Below are positions 1-6,992 of a DNA stretch of 41,532 nucleotides, piece after piece. Each line of letters starts with the position of its first letter. The stretch's first letter is position 1. The position numbers and the translations under genes are program-made. The notes under the pieces were generated by a model, which had not been told where the DNA came from, made no database searches, and was given only the letters and a program-made list of their open reading frames with translations. The stretch is from an uncultured Eubacteriales bacterium (GTDB lineage Bacteria; Bacillota; Clostridia; Peptostreptococcales; Anaerovoracaceae), in contig CAJUEB010000001.1 of NCBI GenBank assembly GCA_910585135.1, forward strand, positions 6,027 to 47,558. The letters run 5' to 3'.

Positions 1-1776
1 TCTTTCCTTCGCCACATAATATGCGAAAATCTGAAGCGGCACGACCGCCAGCACAGGCGCTACCTCATCGATGCACTGCGGCACATAAATCACCTCATCC
101 GCCACCGTTTCGATCTCCGTTTTGCCTTCCTTGCAAATCCCGACGATGCGTGCGCCCCTGGCTCTTATTTCTTCAACGTTGGAAACCATCTTTTCATACA
201 GGAAATCCTGCGTCGCCAGCGCGAAGACCAAGGTTTCCGGCTCCATCAGCGCGATCGTTCCATGCTTTAGCTCTCCCGCTGCAATGGCAAAGGAATTGAT
301 ATAAGAAATTTCCTTGAGCTTGAGCGAACCTTCATATGACACGCCTGCATCAAGACCCCTGCCGATGAAGAAAACCTGCTCCTTCCGATGATATTTCTTC
401 GCGATAGCAGCAATGGCACTTTCCTGCGCAAGCAGCGCCTCCACCTTATCCGGAAGCGCCTTTAATTCATTTAGTATCTTTGCATAATAATCCTTATCGA
501 TCGTACCCTTAGTGCTTCCCATGTAAAGCCCGATCAGGTACATACAGATAAGCTGTGTCGTGTACGCCTTGGTAGAAGCAACGGCGATCTCCGGGCCTGC
601 CCAGGTGTAAAACACGTCATCCGATTCCCTTGCCACGGAGCTGCCGACCACGTTCACGACGGAAAGCACACGTGCGCCTTTTCTTTTCGCTTCCCGAAGC
701 GCCGCCAAAGTATCCAGCGTTTCACCTGACTGGCTGATGGCAATGAACAGCGTATTTTCATCCACAAATGGATCACGGTAGCGGAATTCCGAGGCGATAT
801 CTACCTCCACCGGAACTTTCGCCATTTTCTCGATCACCAGCTTGCCCACCAGCCCCGCATGATATGCCGTACCGCAGGCAACGATATAGACCTTGTTAAA
901 GCCTTCGATATCCGCCTTCGTCATGGAAATGCCGTCCAGGTTAATGCTGCCGTCATCGTCTACCCTTCTCGTCAGGGTTTCGAAGATTCCCTTCGGCTGT
1001 TCATGAATTTCCTTCAGCATGAAATGCTCATAGCCTTCCTTTTCCGCTGCGTCGGCATCCCAGGTAACATGGTAAACGTCTCTCTTGACCTTATCCCCGG
1101 CTTCATTGTATATGGTAATATGATCCTTTGTCAGAACGACCGTCTCATTATTTTCGATGAAGTAAACCTCCCTGACGTATTTCAGCAGGGCAGGGATATC
1201 GGAAGCGATAAAGTTAAAGCCCTTTCCCAGCCCAGCCACCAGCGGAGCGTCCTTCCTTACGGCAACGATTTTATCAGGTTCGTCCGCAGCGATCGCGCAG
1301 ACCGCATAAGCGCCGCGCATTTCCGCTACCGCCTTATTGACAGCTGCCAGCAGATCCCCGTCATAGAAGATCCCGATCAGGTGCGCGATTACCTCCGAAT
1401 CCGTCTCCGAACGGAAAACAATGCCATATTCCTTGACCAGCCATTCTTTGATTTCCTGATAATTTTCACTAATCCCGTTATGTACGATGGCAATAGAGTG
1501 ATCCCCATTGCTGTGCGGATGGGCATTGATGTCGGACGGTGCGCCATGCGTCGCCCAGCGCGTATGGCCAATGCCTGCTGTACTGTCAAACTCCGGGTCG
1601 CCGATGATCTTTTCGAGGTTTTTGATCTCACCCACATGCTTTTTAATCTGAATTTTTCCATTGATCGGCAGGGCAATGCCTGCTGAATCATAACCTCTGT
1701 ATTCCAGCCGCTTCAGCCCATCGATGATCTTCTCCTTTGCGTGCTTCTGTCCCACGAATCCAACGATACCACACAT
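1..1776 (-). CDS. glmS: Glutamine-fructose-6-phosphate aminotransferase (isomerizing), cut by left edge
   Basis: GlmS makes glucosamine-6-phosphate from fructose-6-phosphate and glutamine, the first committed step to UDP-GlcNAc for the cell wall. The reading frame is open from ATG at 1776 to base 1 (592 codons). The last visible residues are FAYYVAKER, so about 16 C-terminal residues of the usual ~608 lie outside the window. The protein starts MCGIVGFVG with the N-terminal nucleophile Cys of class II glutamine amidotransferases, followed by GHTRWATHG and HNG. Two SIS sugar-isomerase domains follow (ISQSGETLDT; STKAYTTQ). An AGGAGG ribosome site lies about 8 bases upstream and overlaps the end of glmM. 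It is the last gene of the cdaA-cdaR-glmM-glmS block. With glmM only 14 bp upstream there is no room for a glmS ribozyme. Confidence 0.97.
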   Translation of the reverse strand, partial: MCGIVGFVGQKHAKEKIIDGLKRLEYRGYDSAGIALPINGKIQIKKHVGEIKNLEKIIGDPEFDSTAGIGHTRWATHGAPSDINAHPHSNGDHSIAIVHNGISENYQEIKEWLVKEYGIVFRSETDSEVIAHLIGIFYDGDLLAAVNKAVAEMRGAYAVCAIAADEPDKIVAVRKDAPLVAGLGKGFNFIASDIPALLKYVREVYFIENNETVVLTKDHITIYNEAGDKVKRDVYHVTWDADAAEKEGYEHFMLKEIHEQPKGIFETLTRRVDDDGSINLDGISMTKADIEGFNKVYIVACGTAYHAGLVGKLVIEKMAKVPVEVDIASEFRYRDPFVDENTLFIAISQSGETLDTLAALREAKRKGARVLSVVNVVGSSVARESDDVFYTWAGPEIAVASTKAYTTQLICMYLIGLYMGSTKGTIDKDYYAKILNELKALPDKVEALLAQESAIAAIAKKYHRKEQVFFIGRGLDAGVSYEGSLKLKEISYINSFAIAAGELKHGTIALMEPETLVFALATQDFLYEKMVSNVEEIRARGARIVGICKEGKTEIETVADEVIYVPQCIDEVAPVLAVVPLQIFAYYVAKER

Positions 1777-1790
1777 ACTTCTTTATCCTC

Positions 1791-3140
1791 CTATCCAAAC
1801 CTCTTGGTCAATAACACAGCCAGATCCTCCGCCAGCTTCGTGATATGCGCCACGTCCTGTCCTTCCAGCATCACGCGCACCAGCGGCTCTGTTCCCGACG
1901 GCCTGATCAGAACCCGGCCCAAGCCTTCCAGCTCCTTTTCCGTACGGGCAATCGCATCCATGATATCCTGATCCGTCTTATATTTTTCCTTGTTTTCATT
2001 TTTAACCCTGGCATTCTTCAGTACCTGCGGGAAAATCTCAATCTCATCGGAAAGTACAGACGGCTGCCTTCCGGATAACAGGATCGCCTGCAAAAGCTGC
2101 AAGGACGAAAGAATTCCGTCTCCCGTGGTAGTATGATTTAAGAAAATAATATGCCCTGACTGCTCCCCGCCGATGTTGCAACCCGTCTTGCGCATGCTTT
2201 CCAGCACATACCGATCCCCTACTGCCGTTACATCCACGCTGCAACCCATCTTTTCTATGTACTGATGAAAGCCAATATTGCTCATCACCGTTGCTGTCAC
2301 CTTATTGCCTGGCAACAACCCTTTTTCCTTCATCATCGACGCACAAATACAGATCAGCTTATCACCATCAATGATCCTGCCCTTTTCATCAACAGCAATC
2401 AGCCTGTCGGCATCGCCGTCATAAGCAAGACCGAGAAAAGCGCCCTGCCTTAAAACTGCATCCTGCAATCGTTCCGGGTGCGTCGAACCGCACTTCTCAT
2501 TGATGTTCACCCCATTCGGCGTATTGCCGATCACGGTTATGTCTGCACCCAAATCGGAATACACCTTCTCCGCCACGCTGTAAGCCGCGCCGTTGGCACA
2601 GTCCAGCACCAGCTTCACGCCCCTGATATCCACATCGATGGTAGATTTGAGAAATTCCGCATATCGGCCCAAGGCATCATCATCGGCCTCAAGGCATCGC
2701 CCCAGCTTATCACCCGTGATATGGTGGTTTACATCGATATCGCGCAGGATGATATCTTCGATTTCATCTTCGATGGCATCATCCAGCTTAAAGCCATCTC
2801 CGTTAAAGAACTTGATCCCGTTGTATTCAAACGGATTATGCGACGCAGATATGACTACGCCTGCATCAGCCTGGTACGCCCGCACCAGATATGCGATCGC
2901 GGGCGTTGGCAATACGCCGATCTTGATCACATTGCCGCCTACGGCCAGAATTCCTGCACTGAGCGCATCCTCCAGCATATCGCCGGAAAGGCGCGTATCC
3001 TTGCCGATCAGCACAACCGGCCGTTTGATATCCTTGCTGAGAACATATGCGCCTGCCTTTCCCAGCTTAAATGCCAGTTCCGGGGTCAATTCGCTGTTTG
3101 CGATCCCCCGTACGCCATCCGTGCCAAATAATCTTCCCAT
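1791..3140 (-). CDS. glmM: Phosphoglucosamine mutase
   Basis: GlmM converts glucosamine-6-phosphate to glucosamine-1-phosphate, directly downstream of GlmS in UDP-GlcNAc synthesis. The 449 residues match the family's usual ~450. The start MGRLFGTDGVRG is the canonical opening. The phosphoserine loop SASHNP places the catalytic Ser at residue 100, the metal loop DGDADR sits near residue 240, a GEQSGH sugar-binding loop follows, and the C-terminal phosphate-binding loop is RPSGTEP. It lies between cdaR and glmS on the same strand. In Bacillus and Lactococcus CdaA is known to bind GlmM and to be restrained by it, and the gene order here is compatible with that. Confidence 0.97.
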   Translation of the reverse strand: MGRLFGTDGVRGIANSELTPELAFKLGKAGAYVLSKDIKRPVVLIGKDTRLSGDMLEDALSAGILAVGGNVIKIGVLPTPAIAYLVRAYQADAGVVISASHNPFEYNGIKFFNGDGFKLDDAIEDEIEDIILRDIDVNHHITGDKLGRCLEADDDALGRYAEFLKSTIDVDIRGVKLVLDCANGAAYSVAEKVYSDLGADITVIGNTPNGVNINEKCGSTHPERLQDAVLRQGAFLGLAYDGDADRLIAVDEKGRIIDGDKLICICASMMKEKGLLPGNKVTATVMSNIGFHQYIEKMGCSVDVTAVGDRYVLESMRKTGCNIGGEQSGHIIFLNHTTTGDGILSSLQLLQAILLSGRQPSVLSDEIEIFPQVLKNARVKNENKEKYKTDQDIMDAIARTEKELEGLGRVLIRPSGTEPLVRVMLEGQDVAHITKLAEDLAVLLTKRFG

Positions 3141-3167
3141 AATCGTCTCCTCACTATTTCACATGAT

Positions 3168-3183
3168 CGGGGCGTTTTCCCCG
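3168..3183 (-). other. Short GC hairpin between cdaR and glmM
   Basis: A perfect 5-bp stem, CGGGG/CCCCG with a 6-base loop, lies in the 52-bp gap between the cdaR stop and the glmM ribosome site. It lacks a T-run on the minus strand, so it is not a typical terminator. A processing or mRNA-stability role is only a guess. Confidence 0.35.
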
Positions 3184-3192
3184 TTTGCCGTA

Positions 3193-4128
3193 CTACTCTG
3201 TCAGCTTCACGGTCACCGTTACCGCAAGTGATTCATCCTCATGCAGCAAAAAGATATTGTCCGGCAAATCCAGTGTTGCTTCTACTGACGCAGAAGTCGT
3301 AATGCCAGTCAAATCGACCGTCGCTTTTATTTTCTTGATATCCTTTATCACATCAGCAGGTCCTACGATATCGACCGCATCAATGCCGGCAAACTTATCG
3401 ACCGCATAACCATCTTCCACATTTTCGGCGGTTATCTCCAGTTTTGCTGATTTTTTCACGAGCCGCTGAACATTTACCCGAACCTTATCTTCCGATAACT
3501 CCACGCCGTAAACGCGGACATTATCCTTCGTAACGGGAACTACCGTTACGCTCACCCATTTATCCGCCTCTTTTGAAACGATTTGGGAATCTACCGTACC
3601 CATCACATGGTCAATTTTCCCAACGGAGCTTTTCGCGCCTTGAACCGTTACGTTTTTCGGATCTATTTCAAACACCCAGTCCACCGCGTCATTTTCGCTT
3701 CCCGCTGCCGATCCTGTAAACTCGATTACTGCCGGCTTCTTTTCCGAAACGAGTGGCTCTACCTTAAAATGCAGCGTGCTGTCTGAAATATTTTCCAGCT
3801 TAACGCCTTCCGGAAGGCTGATATTTATTTTTCCGGTATTTTTCCCTTTTTTGCAGTTTGATACGTCGACAGATGCAGTCAGCCCGCTCCTCTTGATATC
3901 ATACACCTCCGACCGTTTCCCGCTGATCGCAGCGCTGATGAATTCCTCCTGCTCCTGCACCACAGCCAAATCCTTTTCAGCCAGTGCATCTATCCCGGTA
4001 AAGGAAACCGGGATATTGCTTATATTTTCTTTGGTATTTGGGTCTACTTCACCCATCACATACACCCACAAGCAAATAGCAGCAATCAGGGATATGATCT
4101 TAATGAAGGTCTTATTATCCAGCATCAT
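3193..4128 (-). CDS. cdaR: YbbR-domain regulator of the c-di-AMP cyclase (CdaR)
   Basis: Extracytoplasmic partner of the diadenylate cyclase CdaA. The 311-residue protein has one N-terminal membrane segment (about residues 8-26, FIKIISLIAAICLWVYVM). Beta-rich YbbR-type repeats follow, for example those starting near VSFTGIDAL, ITAENVEDGYAV and VDLTGITTS. The ATG at 4128 overlaps the cdaA stop by 4 bp (ATGA), so translation is probably coupled. A second ATG at 4125 has a slightly better distance from the GAGGAGG site, and either may be used. CdaR family members modulate CdaA, and gene order cdaA-cdaR-glmM is the standard Firmicute arrangement. Confidence 0.93.
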   Translation of the reverse strand: MMLDNKTFIKIISLIAAICLWVYVMGEVDPNTKENISNIPVSFTGIDALAEKDLAVVQEQEEFISAAISGKRSEVYDIKRSGLTASVDVSNCKKGKNTGKINISLPEGVKLENISDSTLHFKVEPLVSEKKPAVIEFTGSAAGSENDAVDWVFEIDPKNVTVQGAKSSVGKIDHVMGTVDSQIVSKEADKWVSVTVVPVTKDNVRVYGVELSEDKVRVNVQRLVKKSAKLEITAENVEDGYAVDKFAGIDAVDIVGPADVIKDIKKIKATVDLTGITTSASVEATLDLPDNIFLLHEDESLAVTVTVKLTE

Positions 4129-4967
4129 TTATCCCTCCTCATCTTGCTGATCATGCGGGGAATGATGGCCATCGTACCCGTCCGTTCCTCTGCATTCAAA
4201 TACATATTGAGCAAGGTTTTTTCGACCGTTTTCAAGTCGAGAAACCTGGATAAATGCCCTTCGCTCGCCATGGAAATAATTCCTGTTTCCTCTGAAACGA
4301 TCAGAACCAGCGCATCGGAATTTTCGGTAATGCCGATGCCCGCCCTGTGTCTCGTTCCCAGTTCCTTGCTGATCGCATTGCTCCTGGTCAAAGGCAGCAC
4401 GCAGCCTGCGGCGCATACCCGGCCGTCCCGGATGATAACAGCGCCGTCATGCAAAGGCGCACCCTCATAGAAAATATTGCCCAGAAGCTGCTCCGAAATT
4501 TCGGCGTCCACCAGCGTGCCGCTTTCCATGATATCGGAAAGCGCGGTTTCCTTTTCGAAAACGATAAGAGCTCCCACCCTGTCCCGTGAAAAGGTTTCAA
4601 CTGCCTTTACGATATGCGAAGTGATCTGCTTGCCCTTTTCCTTATCCAACTGAGTCAGGGATGATTTAACGAGCTTGCTGCGCCCCATATATTCGAGCGC
4701 CCGGCGCAGCTCCGGCTGGAACACGACCAGGATCGCGACTGCGCCAAGCGCGACCGTGCCTTTCAAAATCCAGTTAATGGTATGCAAATTAAAAATATCG
4801 GATAGAAAAGTAGCAACTACCAGGACAAGTACGCCCTTTAGCAGCTGCTCCACCCTCGTTTTTCTGATAAAGCCCAATATTTTATAGATCACAACGGCTA
4901 CGATCAGAATATCTATCACGTCTGTAATTCCCATGCCGGAAAATACATTTTCTAAAAACTCGCGCAT
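4125..4967 (-). CDS. cdaA: Membrane diadenylate cyclase CdaA (c-di-AMP synthase)
   Basis: Makes cyclic di-AMP from two ATP. This second messenger controls potassium and osmolyte uptake and cell-wall balance in Firmicutes. The 280 residues begin with three hydrophobic segments (about 13-33, 40-58 and 64-83) that anchor the protein. The DisA_N (DAC) domain follows, with the DGA motif at residues 174-176 and the RHR motif at 206-208, both needed for catalysis. First gene of the cdaA-cdaR-glmM-glmS operon, with a sigma-A promoter just upstream (5006-5034) and a GGGAG ribosome site. Length and motifs agree with CdaA/DacA rather than DisA or CdaS. Confidence 0.96.
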   Translation of the reverse strand: MREFLENVFSGMGITDVIDILIVAVVIYKILGFIRKTRVEQLLKGVLVLVVATFLSDIFNLHTINWILKGTVALGAVAILVVFQPELRRALEYMGRSKLVKSSLTQLDKEKGKQITSHIVKAVETFSRDRVGALIVFEKETALSDIMESGTLVDAEISEQLLGNIFYEGAPLHDGAVIIRDGRVCAAGCVLPLTRSNAISKELGTRHRAGIGITENSDALVLIVSEETGIISMASEGHLSRFLDLKTVEKTLLNMYLNAEERTGTMAIIPRMISKMRRDK

Positions 4968-5005
4968 TCATTTGCTCCCAAATTCATTAAACAGTCATTC
5001 AATAT

Positions 5006-5034
5006 ATTTTACAAAAAAAAGGCGTATTTTTCAA
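5006..5034 (-). promoter_or_regulatory. Sigma-A promoter of the cdaA operon
   Basis: On the minus strand TTGAAA (5029-5034) is followed after exactly 17 bases by TAAAAT (5006-5011). This predicts a transcript start near 4999 and a leader of about 30 nt before the cdaA ATG at 4967. Part of the spacer is a run of eight T. Confidence 0.8.
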
Positions 5035-5064
5035 GTAGGCAATCGGATAAATCACCTAGGCGTC

Positions 5065-5109
5065 ACAAAGATAAAAATCACAAAGATAAAGCGGAGCTTC
5101 CGCCCCGCT
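5065..5109 (-). terminator. Intrinsic terminator of hpf
   Basis: On the minus strand, 22 bp past the hpf stop, AGCGGGGC and GCTCCGCT (5090-5109) form an 8-bp stem with one G-U pair and a GGAA loop. A T-rich stretch follows. It separates hpf from the cdaA promoter. Confidence 0.75.
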
Positions 5110-5131
5110 CTATCTTATTCATGCATCTATG

Positions 5132-5659
5132 TTAATATGTCGTTTCAAGCAGTCCATAATCCTTATCGGCCCGCTTATATACGACATTTACCGAATCGGT
5201 CTCCATGTTGAGGAAAACGAAAAAGCTGTGTTCCAGCATTTCCATCTGCAAAATCGCTTCCTCGATGGTCATCGGCGTAAGCTCAAACTTTTTCTTCTTC
5301 ACAACCTGAATGTCTTCCTCTTCCTCTTCAAATTCAGGCAGCCCTGCAAAGCTCAGGTCTTTCTGTCCCTTATGCTTTCTTTGCAGCTTGGTCTTGAATT
5401 TAGACATCTGGTTGGACAGCTTATCGATCACCCTGTCCACAGCATCGTAAGGGTCATCTTCCTTTACCTCCGCCCGGAAAATCGTTCCCTTCGTATTGAT
5501 TGTCGCCTCCAGCTTATAGCCGCTCTTTTCCTTGATCACCATGACATTGCCCGTGATTTCATTGGAAAAATACTTATCCAGCTTCTCAAACTTTTTCTCT
5601 ATAGTCTCCTTTAGCTTATCGCTCGGGCTATAGTGTTTGCCTGTGATGTTTGTCTTCAT
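5132..5659 (-). CDS. hpf: Long-form ribosome hibernation promoting factor
   Basis: Binds the 30S decoding region in starvation and dimerises ribosomes into inactive 100S particles. From the chosen ATG at 5659 the protein has 175 residues, typical of long HPF. It has an N-terminal S30AE beta-alpha domain (MKTNITGKHYSPSDKLK onward), a charged linker, and the C-terminal dimerisation domain ending NVVYKRADKDYGLLETTY. The frame is open further upstream to 5725, but the AAGGAGG site 9 bases before 5659 and family alignment favour the shorter form. It stands alone: terminator downstream, extended -10 promoter upstream, and the structured repeats of 5697-5879 immediately behind the promoter. Confidence 0.95.
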   Translation of the reverse strand: MKTNITGKHYSPSDKLKETIEKKFEKLDKYFSNEITGNVMVIKEKSGYKLEATINTKGTIFRAEVKEDDPYDAVDRVIDKLSNQMSKFKTKLQRKHKGQKDLSFAGLPEFEEEEEDIQVVKKKKFELTPMTIEEAILQMEMLEHSFFVFLNMETDSVNVVYKRADKDYGLLETTY

Positions 5660-5690
5660 AAATAACGACCTCCTTTTTAGGCTTTTTCTT

Positions 5691-5699
5691 ATTATAACA
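5691..5699 (-). promoter_or_regulatory. Extended -10 promoter of hpf
   Basis: TGTTATAAT on the minus strand is a perfect extended -10 element (TGnTATAAT), about 32 bp before the hpf start codon. No good -35 hexamer lies at 16-18 bp; a TTGAAA occurs 23 bp upstream (5720-5725). The space between them is filled by the inverted repeat ACATAC/GTATGT, whose upstream arm overlaps the TG of the promoter. Confidence 0.7.
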
Positions 5700-5879
5700 T
5701 ACAAGCTTGCCTGCGTATGTTTCAATGAACGCTTCCCTGCGGCAACGCCGTATCAGTTGCTGCGTTCATTATACCATGAATTTCCTCTGTCCTTGCATCA
5801 GCATTCATGATTCAATGAACGCTTCCGCTCGGCAACGCCGCTAGAATGTTCTGCGTTCATTATACCATATTTTGTATGG
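5697..5879 (-). repeat. Two copies of a structured, promoter-linked repeat upstream of hpf
   Basis: Two hairpin units, 5724-5770 and 5814-5861, are each closed by AATGAACGC/GCGTTCATT (9 bp). Each carries an inner CGGC-AAC-GCCG tip at 5740-5750 or 5830-5840. They alternate with three unrelated inverted repeats: ACATAC/GTATGT (5697-5720), CATGAAT/ATTCATG (5775-5809) and CCATA/TATGG (5865-5879). On the minus strand each variable repeat runs into, or ends one base before, TATAAT within a TGnTATAAT context. The same family occurs three times at 28736-28999, beside carD. No coding sequence fits here; family and function unknown. Confidence 0.8.
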
Positions 5880-5884
5880 AGATG

Positions 5885-5910
5885 CAGTATTTTTTAACAA
5901 TAAAATACTG
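5885..5910. other. AT-rich perfect inverted repeat
   Basis: CAGTATTTT (5885-5893) and AAAATACTG (5902-5910) form a perfect 9-bp stem with an 8-base loop. It lies between the repeat cluster and the 199-bp element at 5921. It could be a weak terminator or part of an old insertion; no gene uses it clearly. Confidence 0.45.
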
Positions 5911-5920
5911 AAAAATCTGA

Positions 5921-6119
5921 AAAAAGTGAACTGCACATACGGCACACCTGACCTGATCTTTGCCCCCACACCTGCCTTGCCCGGATTTTCCGGAGGACTT
6001 ACATCTAAACTACGCCATGATCACTGCCGCCTTGCGGATCAGCTTACGTGGGACCTTTCGCCCGTAGCTGGCCTGGCCTTTCAATCACAGACATGCGCCA
6101 TATGTGCAGTTCACTTTTT
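5921..6119. mobile_element. MITE-like 199-bp element with 19-bp terminal inverted repeats
   Basis: AAAAAGTGAACTGCACATA at 5921-5939 is repeated exactly in inverse orientation at 6101-6119. Similarity continues inward for about 7 more bases (CGGCACA against TGGCGCA). The interior has no credible gene and holds a small hairpin (TGATC...CCGC-CTT-GCGG...ATCA near 6020). No clear target duplication is seen. The right end overlaps the stop codon of comF. A decayed miniature transposable element fits best. A long-range RNA stem-loop at the end of the comF transcript is the alternative. Confidence 0.55.
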
Positions 6120-6894
6120 ATATCGCTTCCGCATCCTTCGGTCTCCGATTGCCGCCTGACGCCAGCGAGAGAAAATATACCTCGCCCGCCCCCGCAGACA
6201 GCAACGCCTTACTGCAAGCATCAGCAGTCGCGCCCGTGGTATAGATATCATCCACGAGAAGCAGCCGCTTTCCCTTTATCTTATAAGCATCCCGCCCCAG
6301 CACTGCAAAAGCGTCAAACAGAGCCATTTCCCGCTCGGAAGGATTCAGGCTTCGAAGGCGCGGCGTTTCTTTCTTGCGGCGCAAAGCCGTCCCATCCCAT
6401 GGCACGCCCCAAAGCGCGGACAACCGCCGCACCATAAGCTCCGACTGGTTGTAGCCCCGCTGCCGCTTGCGACCAGCGCTAAGCGGCACAGGAATGATGA
6501 GATCCACTTGCAGCTCTTCACACGACATCCTGTCATACAGCATATCACCCAGCTTTTTGGCAAGATAGCCCTTTCCATTATACTTGTAGTCCAGCAGCAC
6601 CGCCCGTTCATGAAGACCATAAGTCAGGCAGCTATATCCCTTCGTAAAATAATGCGCCCTGCCCATGCAATCATAACATAACCTGCCCCGGTAATTCCCG
6701 GGAAGGACTTTCCCGCACTTTTCACAAGTCCTGCCGCTTGTCCAGTGAAATTTCCTGATGCATTCGTCGCACAAGGAATACGCCCTGCTGCCGTCGATCA
6801 GGCTTCCGCAGCAAATGCAGTATATGTTGGACGGAAATACAGCCTCGCTGATAGCTTCCGCAGCCTTTCCTAATTTTCCCAATAACGTTCCCAT
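6118..6894 (-). CDS. comF: ComF-family phosphoribosyltransferase-like DNA-uptake protein
   Basis: ComF proteins act at the inner face of the membrane in natural DNA uptake and are linked to PriA. Here 258 residues: an N-terminal zinc-binding region with CxxC pairs (CICC, CDEC, CEKC, CYDC between about residues 26 and 75), then a type I phosphoribosyltransferase fold with RGYNQSE and the PRPP loop LLLVDDIYTTGAT. Start ATG at 6894 has GAGGGG six bases before. It lies 98 bp downstream of recD2 on the same strand. The stop codon is inside the right arm of the 5921-6119 inverted-repeat element, so the very C-terminus may have been altered by that insertion. ComF is widespread in non-competent bacteria as well. 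Confidence 0.92.
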   Translation of the reverse strand: MGTLLGKLGKAAEAISEAVFPSNIYCICCGSLIDGSRAYSLCDECIRKFHWTSGRTCEKCGKVLPGNYRGRLCYDCMGRAHYFTKGYSCLTYGLHERAVLLDYKYNGKGYLAKKLGDMLYDRMSCEELQVDLIIPVPLSAGRKRQRGYNQSELMVRRLSALWGVPWDGTALRRKKETPRLRSLNPSEREMALFDAFAVLGRDAYKIKGKRLLLVDDIYTTGATADACSKALLSAGAGEVYFLSLASGGNRRPKDAEAI

Positions 6895-6992
6895 GATATC
6901 CCCTCAATTTTTACACGTTCCAGCAGGCTTCGGTCCTTCTCCCCTTTGTGCATCCACTGCACGCACTGGCATTTCTTTCCGCCTGCGTACCT

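Noticed and set aside
1..1790. glmS ribozyme upstream of glmS
   Set aside because: The gap between glmM and glmS is only 14 bp, which leaves no room for the ribozyme.
5697..5879. Integron attC sites or CRISPR repeats
   Set aside because: The stems lack the attC RYYYAAC/GTTRRRY boxes, there is no integrase, and the intervening segments are themselves palindromic and too few for a CRISPR array; no cas genes are present.
6895..6992. Small 22-codon frame between recD2 and comF
   Set aside because: No clear ribosome site, no conservation evidence and not distinguishable from chance.
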